From: Tyzzerella sp.
Lineage (GTDB): Bacteria > Bacillota > Clostridia > Lachnospirales > Lachnospiraceae
Assembly: GCA_017472665.1 (NCBI GenBank)
Contig: JAFUOS010000001.1
Coordinates: 168,319-232,318 of the forward strand
Reading direction: 5' to 3'
Length of the DNA: 64,000 nt
Positions 60,515-64,000 of this stretch are shown here, piece by piece. Positions within the stretch are counted from its first letter, which is position 1, and the number at the start of each line of letters is the position of its first letter. The notes under the pieces are model-generated. The model saw only the letters and a program-made list of their open reading frames with translations. It was not told the DNA's origin and did no database searches. A program made the translations under genes and the position numbers.

Positions 60515-60574
60515 ATGAAAGAATGTATGAGCAAATAGATGAAAGAATAAGTGAAAGAATAGGTGAAAAATGAA
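60515..60574 (+). repeat. Five 12-bp repeats forming start-stop mini-frames before the MATE gene
   Basis: Units at 60515, 60527, 60539, 60551 and 60563 begin RTGARMRAATRR and are in frame with the MATE gene. Each full unit opens with ATG or GTG; after a few codons TAG or TAA follows (60536, 60548, 60560). The last unit carries AGGTG used as ribosome site for ATG 60575. Such an array can expand or shrink by slippage. Confidence 0.65.
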
Positions 60575-61915
60575 ATGAATAGTCAGCAAAAATTTTATAA
60601 AACAGTAATTAAAATTGCCGTGCCAGTCACATTGCAATCACTTCTGCAATCTTCTTTTAGCGTAATTGACCAGCTGATGATCGGCAATCTTGGCAGCAAC
60701 AGTATTGCAGGTGTCGGACTTGGAGGAAAATTTTCCTCATTATATTCCGTGCTTTTAGGGGCACTTGCAACAACTGCGGGCATTATGATTTCCCAGTATA
60801 TGGGGCAAAAGGATGAAAAGGAAGTCAGCAGAAGCTTTTTTGCAAATCAGATTCTTGCGGTTGTTCTTGCGGGATTGTTTTGCGTGATATGTATTGGATT
60901 TCCAGATAAAATCATGTGGTTGTATACAAAGGATGAGGCGACTAGACAGGTTGCTGCAGAATATTTGTGTATTTTGGCACTTTCTTATTTTCCAATGGCG
61001 GTTAGTACGATTGTAGCCACATTGCTTCGGTGCATGGAGGCAGCTATGTTTCCATTGTACGCAAGTATTGGTGGTGCAATACTGAATACAGGGCTCAATT
61101 ATTTGCTGATTTTCGGCAAGGGAGGATTCCCGAAATTAGGAGTAGCGGGTGCTGCAATTGCGTCTGTTATCTCTCAATTTGCGGTATGCATTTTAACGCT
61201 TTTCTTTTTTGTGAGACATTATAGAAAGCAAAATATGAAACTGACTTTTATCTGGAAGTTTACCAATGAAAGAAAGATGCAGTTCTTAGCTATTTTGTGT
61301 CCAATACTGGTTTGTGAATTTTTATGGAGCTTGGGAGAAAATGTTTATGCGGCAATCTATGGAAATATTGGAACGGATGCCTGTGCGGCTATGACGCTTA
61401 CGGTGCCAATCCAGACATTGTTAATCGGTGCGTTAAGTGGACTTAGTCAGGCTGCGGGAATTATTATTGGTAAGTCGCTGGGCGGACAGAAGTATGAGAA
61501 AGCATACGAGGAGGCTAAGAAATTGATGATTTATGGTCTTTGCGGGTCTCTGATTTTATCGTTGTTATTAGTTGTGACAGGAAAATATTATGTGCAGATT
61601 TATCGGGTGGAGCCAGTGGTGAAGACATTTGCATATCAGCTTTTGGTGGTATTTGCTATCATCTCACCAGTCAAAGTGCAGAATATGATACTTGGAGGCG
61701 GAATTATACGAAGCGGTGGAAAGACGAAATATGTGATGTGGATTGATATTATTGGAACGTGGGTTTTCGGGGTGCCGCTGGGACTTTTGGGGGCATTTGT
61801 GTTGAAGCTGCAGATTCCGTATGTGTATTTTCTGCTTTCGCTGGAGGAGTGTGTACGATTAGCGATTTCGTTTGTGATTTTTAGAAGAAAGAGTTGGATG
61901 GAGAGTTTGGGATAG
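60575..61915 (+). CDS. MATE-family efflux transporter
   Basis: A 446-residue MATE transporter with about 12 membrane helices in two similar halves. ATG 60575 is preferred: AGGTG at 60561-60565 is correctly spaced, while GTG 60563 is inside the repeat array. Family features are KIAVPVTLQSLLQSSFSVID, NLGSNSIAGVGLGGKFSSLY, GGAILNTGLNYLLIFGKGGF and GIIIGKSLGGQKYEKAYEEA. It exports cationic drugs or metabolites using Na+ or H+. It is preceded by an unusual 12-bp repeat array and a LacI regulator gene. Confidence 0.93.
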   Translation: MNSQQKFYKTVIKIAVPVTLQSLLQSSFSVIDQLMIGNLGSNSIAGVGLGGKFSSLYSVLLGALATTAGIMISQYMGQKDEKEVSRSFFANQILAVVLAGLFCVICIGFPDKIMWLYTKDEATRQVAAEYLCILALSYFPMAVSTIVATLLRCMEAAMFPLYASIGGAILNTGLNYLLIFGKGGFPKLGVAGAAIASVISQFAVCILTLFFFVRHYRKQNMKLTFIWKFTNERKMQFLAILCPILVCEFLWSLGENVYAAIYGNIGTDACAAMTLTVPIQTLLIGALSGLSQAAGIIIGKSLGGQKYEKAYEEAKKLMIYGLCGSLILSLLLVVTGKYYVQIYRVEPVVKTFAYQLLVVFAIISPVKVQNMILGGGIIRSGGKTKYVMWIDIIGTWVFGVPLGLLGAFVLKLQIPYVYFLLSLEECVRLAISFVIFRRKSWMESLG

Positions 61916-61931
61916 CGATTTGAATTATATA

Positions 61932-61960
61932 TTGACTGAAAGTAAATTATGTGTTACAAT
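61932..61960 (+). promoter_or_regulatory. Promoter 1 upstream of the CptIN-like TA locus
   Basis: TTGACT, 17-bp spacer and TACAAT (61955-61960). Confidence 0.65.
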
Positions 61961-61999
61961 AACTACAAATGAAACATATAAGTTTCTTTTTGAAAAATG

Positions 62000-62028
62000 T
62001 TGATTTAACTGTCGGTTTTGTGTATAAT
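62000..62028 (+). promoter_or_regulatory. Promoter 2, directly before the antitoxin RNA repeats
   Basis: TTGATT at 62000-62005, 17-bp spacer and a perfect TATAAT at 62023-62028. Transcription would start near 62035, about 20 nt before the first repeat, the usual plan of type III systems. Confidence 0.75.
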
Positions 62029-62056
62029 ATAAGTAAGAAATTGATTGGATTTCTTA

Positions 62057-62149
62057 TTGAGGCGTTTGTCGGAAGTGCCTGTCGCAAAAAAATCGAAGAA
62101 ATTGTGAGGGGTTTGTCGGATGAACCTGTCATAAAAAACCGAAGAAATT
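62057..62149 (+). ncRNA. Antitoxin RNA of a type III TA system (CptI-like), two tandem repeats
   Basis: Two tandem units, 62057-62103 (47 nt) and 62104-62149 (46 nt), share TGAGG, GTTTGTCGGA, CCTGTC, AAAAAA and CGAAGAAATT in the same order and differ at a few positions. In type III systems the antitoxin gene is a short tandem repeat array followed by a terminator and then the toxin gene; the toxin cuts its own RNA into units that fold as pseudoknots and inhibit it. The unit length (about 45 nt) and copy number (two) match the CptIN family, first described from Coprococcus. Confidence 0.88.
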
Positions 62150-62155
62150 AGCAAA

Positions 62156-62181
62156 AAAGAGACTTCAAAGTCTCTTTTTTT
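62156..62181 (+). terminator. Terminator between antitoxin RNA and toxin gene
   Basis: AAAGAGACTT and AAGTCTCTTT around CA with a T-run. In type III TA loci this partial terminator sets the excess of antitoxin RNA over toxin mRNA. Confidence 0.9.
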
Positions 62182-62193
62182 GATGGGAGAAAG

Positions 62194-62670
62194 ATGATGA
62201 AGATACAGTATTGTTTTATAAAGAAGTCTTATTATGAGGACCATTCAGATTTTGTTAATATGTTAGATCCAGGAAATGCAGATAAGCAGTCAAAACGCAC
62301 CCATATTGGTATCCTAATTAAAATAAACGACAATCATGTTTATATACCATTAAGAAATAACTTGGGTGAAGCTGTTAGGAAGTATGGGAAAATTGGGTTT
62401 CCAGTTCCGTCAAAGAATCGGCCAAATGCGGGGCTGGATTATCGATATGCATTGATTATAAATGATGAACAATATATTGAGTATCATACGGAAGAAAAAA
62501 TACCAAATTCTCAAAGAAAAGTTATATCGGAAAATTATGTTGCCATTGAACGTGAGATGAATACATATATTAAAAGGTATATTAAGATTGCAAAAAAGAG
62601 ACGAGTAGAGAAAGAACCGTTATTTCGCAAGTCTAGTTTAGTCAATTACCATCAAGAGTTGGGGATATAG
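62194..62670 (+). CDS. cptN: Type III toxin, CptN/ToxN/AbiQ family endoribonuclease
   Basis: A 158-residue ToxN-superfamily toxin. Matching parts are MKIQYCFIKKSYYEDHSDFV at the N-terminus, the core KRTHIGILIKINDNHVYIPL and RNNLGEAVRKYGKIGFPVPS, then LDYRYALIINDEQYIEY, IPNSQRKVISENYVAIEREM and a basic C-terminal KKRRVEKEPLFRKSSL. It is an endoribonuclease that stops growth unless bound by the repeat RNA encoded upstream; some members protect against phage by abortive infection. ATG 62194 or 62197 can start; GGGAGAAAG favours 62197. Repeats, terminator and toxin together make the assignment firm. Confidence 0.92.
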   Translation: MMKIQYCFIKKSYYEDHSDFVNMLDPGNADKQSKRTHIGILIKINDNHVYIPLRNNLGEAVRKYGKIGFPVPSKNRPNAGLDYRYALIINDEQYIEYHTEEKIPNSQRKVISENYVAIEREMNTYIKRYIKIAKKRRVEKEPLFRKSSLVNYHQELGI

Positions 62671-62711
62671 GCGGGGAAATTTTACATAAGAAGGGTTTTG
62701 AAAGGAATAAA

Positions 62712-62993
62712 ATGAGCGATTATATTGTAAAAGTAAACAAAGATTTGGAATTATTAATAGAAACAAAACAGAAGGACGTGCGACGCAGTGTGATAGAGCA
62801 GTACATACGTTGCCGTAAAGAAAAGCAAATGACGCAGACCGATGTGGCTAATATCCTTGGGACAAAACGTCCTAATATTACTAGATTTGAGAATGGATCG
62901 TATAATCCAACATTGGATTTTCTGGTAAAGGTGGCAGAAAGTATGGGAAAAGAAGTAGAAATCAAACTTGTGGATAAAAAAGGGGAGTGTTAA
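62712..62993 (+). CDS. XRE-family regulator/antitoxin-like protein, orphan (93 aa)
   Basis: A 93-residue protein with an N-terminal helical arm (VKVNKDLELLIETKQKDVRR) and a helix-turn-helix of the XRE type (RKEKQMTQTDVANILGTKRP, then NITRFENGSYNPTLDFLVKV) and a short basic end. HigA-like antitoxins have this plan, but no RelE/HigB-like toxin lies next to it: upstream is the type III toxin gene and downstream a NUDIX remnant. It may be the leftover of a TA pair or a regulator. It starts at ATG 62712 after AAAGGAATAAA. Confidence 0.82.
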   Translation: MSDYIVKVNKDLELLIETKQKDVRRSVIEQYIRCRKEKQMTQTDVANILGTKRPNITRFENGSYNPTLDFLVKVAESMGKEVEIKLVDKKGEC

Positions 62994-63057
62994 AGGATAT
63001 ATGGATGCAAACCATGTATGCCAATAAAAATAGAAGCCTTGCCACTTCGATAGATGA

Positions 63058-63207
63058 TCAAGCCTCTATCGATACGCCCGAAGCGGAAAGCGGTACAGCT
63101 TCTAGATTCTTTGAAACACGGTGCAACATGAGATAGCAATCGTCCTTCTCAATGTAGCACAGTGTCGTCAAGTTCTTTATATTATTCTTATCTTGTTTCT
63201 GGCTCAT
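63058..63207 (-). pseudogene. Truncated NUDIX hydrolase (MutT-like) remnant
   Basis: On the minus strand a 49-codon frame starts at ATG 63207, inside the end of ppiB in another frame. Its residues about 12-34 read KNLTTLCYIEKDDCYLMLHR and VSKN, the usual start of clostridial 8-oxo-dGTP diphosphatases, including the (L/T)CYIE and YLMLHR strands. After VSKN the match stops and the frame ends in unrelated residues at 63058, so the NUDIX box is missing. The break point is near 63105. Most likely a deletion joined this end to foreign sequence. Confidence 0.75.
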
Positions 63208-63706
63208 CGTAATCTACACCTTGTGTGTCAACAGTTACAAGTTTCATCACCTGGTCTTCGAATGGTCTGTCTCTGAAATCAGTTGCTGTTTCTGCAATCT
63301 TATTTACAACATCCATACCTTCGATGATTTTACCAAATGCTGCATAAGAACCATCTAAGTGTGGAGAAGTTTGATGCATAATAAAGAACTGTGAGCCAGC
63401 TGAATCTGGATCCATTGCGCGGGCCATAGAAAGTACACCTGGTTCATGCTTTAAAGTATTTGGGAAGCCGTTTTGGAGAAATTCACCTTTGATTTGGTAT
63501 CCTGGGCCGCCCATGCCTGTTCCTTCTGGGCATCCGCCTTGAATCATAAATCCGCGGATAACACGGTGGAAGATACGTCCGTTGTAGAATCCTTTTTTTA
63601 CTAATGAGATAAAGTTGTTTACTGTATTTGGAGCGATTTCAGGGTATAATTCTGCCTTCATTACGTCTCCGTTTTCCATTTCAAATGTTACAATTGGATT
63701 TGCCAT
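63188..63706 (-). CDS. Peptidyl-prolyl cis-trans isomerase, cyclophilin type
   Basis: A 172-residue cytoplasmic cyclophilin. Conserved parts are TFEMENGDVMKAELYPEIAP, FYNGRIFHRVIRGFMIQGGC (catalytic Arg), GEFLQNGFPNTLKHEPGVLS, SMARAMDPDSAGSQFFIMHQ and SYAAFGKIIEGMDVVNKIAE. It speeds Pro isomerisation in protein folding. No signal peptide, so it acts inside the cell. It is on the minus strand; its start at 63706 is preceded (minus strand) by GAAAGAAGGAAAT. Downstream, overlapping its stop, lies the start of a broken NUDIX gene. Confidence 0.95.
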   Translation of the reverse strand: MANPIVTFEMENGDVMKAELYPEIAPNTVNNFISLVKKGFYNGRIFHRVIRGFMIQGGCPEGTGMGGPGYQIKGEFLQNGFPNTLKHEPGVLSMARAMDPDSAGSQFFIMHQTSPHLDGSYAAFGKIIEGMDVVNKIAETATDFRDRPFEDQVMKLVTVDTQGVDYDEPETR

Positions 63707-63819
63707 GATTAAATTTCCTTCTTTCTATTAAAATATCACTGTTCATATTTTATATTTAGAGGGGAAGTTTGTCAACAAGGCAGAAAATTTGGATTTGTTG
63801 AACTCTTTTAAAAGTTCAC

Positions 63820-63996
63820 GAAAGAATGTCTGCCTATGACAAGCCTCGAAGCTCCGCTCTACCTTAGCTCATCCACGAATATGTAAGACTCCGAGGGAGT
63901 CGCCGTGTGGGGCTCGTCCCTCGCAGCCTAACATCTTCGGGATGTATCTTCGGAACGCTCCACTTACCTCGTCTTATCATAGGCAGACATTCTTTC
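63820..63996. repeat. Structured element with long inverted ends
   Basis: GAAAGAATGTCTGCCTATGA (63820-63839) is repeated inverted at 63977-63996; with one mismatch the arms extend to 24 bp, and a further TTCA/TGAA continues beyond a 1-nt bulge. Between them are about 130 bp with smaller hairpins: GACTCC-GAG-GGAGTC (near 63889-63901) and CATC-TTCGG-GATG (near 63931-63945). No gene or target-site duplication is visible. It could be a MITE-like element or a structured intergenic repeat. Confidence 0.7.
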
Positions 63997-64000
63997 TGAA

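Noticed and set aside
61969-62151. 60-codon open frame across the antitoxin repeats
   Set aside because: It runs through promoter 2 and both RNA repeats; the repeats are explained by the type III antitoxin RNA.

Overview
The window is a stretch of chromosome from a low-to-mid GC Gram-positive anaerobe, most likely a gut Lachnospiraceae (Clostridia). Reasons: many AGGAGG-type ribosome sites, ferredoxin-dependent 2-oxoacid oxidoreductase genes, a Na+-translocating decarboxylase beta subunit with a tiny gamma-like partner, separate PurO and AICAR transformylase genes in place of fused PurH, and a CptIN-type type III toxin-antitoxin system. I do not assign a genus. The left 28.6 kb is visibly more GC-rich than the rest.

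Positions 1 to about 28.7 kb are the late half of a siphovirus-type prophage. In order they hold the tail end of an early/regulatory region (ssb, an ArpU/sigma-like late regulator), a probable late promoter region with a G-rich repeat, an HNH gene, an HK97-type packaging and head module (terminase small and large, portal, ClpP-like protease, capsid, connectors), a tail module (tail tube, two overlapping chaperone frames with a -1 slippery site, tape measure, Dit, Tal), a giant baseplate/receptor-binding protein, and lysis genes (holin; amidase-glucosaminidase-SPOR-CW_7 endolysin). Inserted after the receptor-binding gene is a complete diversity-generating retroelement (DGR): variable repeat (VR) at the 3' end of the 1963-codon target, a cruciform-type hairpin, avd, template repeat (TR) and reverse transcriptase. 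TR and VR differ only at TR adenines across the variable codons, which is the signature of adenine-specific mutagenic retrohoming. The integrase and left end lie outside the window.

Positions 28.8 to 38.3 kb are host metabolism: an oadB/oadG-like pair on the minus strand; glycerate kinase with a GntP permease, an RmlD-like SDR and a dicarboxylate/amino-acid symporter; then a four-gene 2-oxoacid:ferredoxin oxidoreductase operon (gamma, delta, alpha, beta).

Positions 38.3 to 47.5 kb are a SipW/TasA-like surface or matrix locus. A divergent XRE regulator faces a consensus promoter that carries a matching 17-bp operator between its -35 and -10 boxes. Downstream are two SipW-type signal peptidases, six exported proteins with SipW-type or similar signal segments, and one Sec-exported protein with a PQTGD sorting-like tail.

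Positions 47.5 to 64 kb hold a Panacea-domain antitoxin-like gene with two operator palindromes around its promoter, an AAA/DUF4143 ATPase, greA, the split purine pair, housekeeping genes (glmM, eno, secG, rnr, smpB), a LacI regulator, a MATE pump, a CptIN-like type III TA system, an orphan XRE gene, a truncated NUDIX remnant beside a cyclophilin gene, and a structured element with long inverted ends at the window edge. No tRNA, rRNA, CRISPR array or transposase gene was seen.
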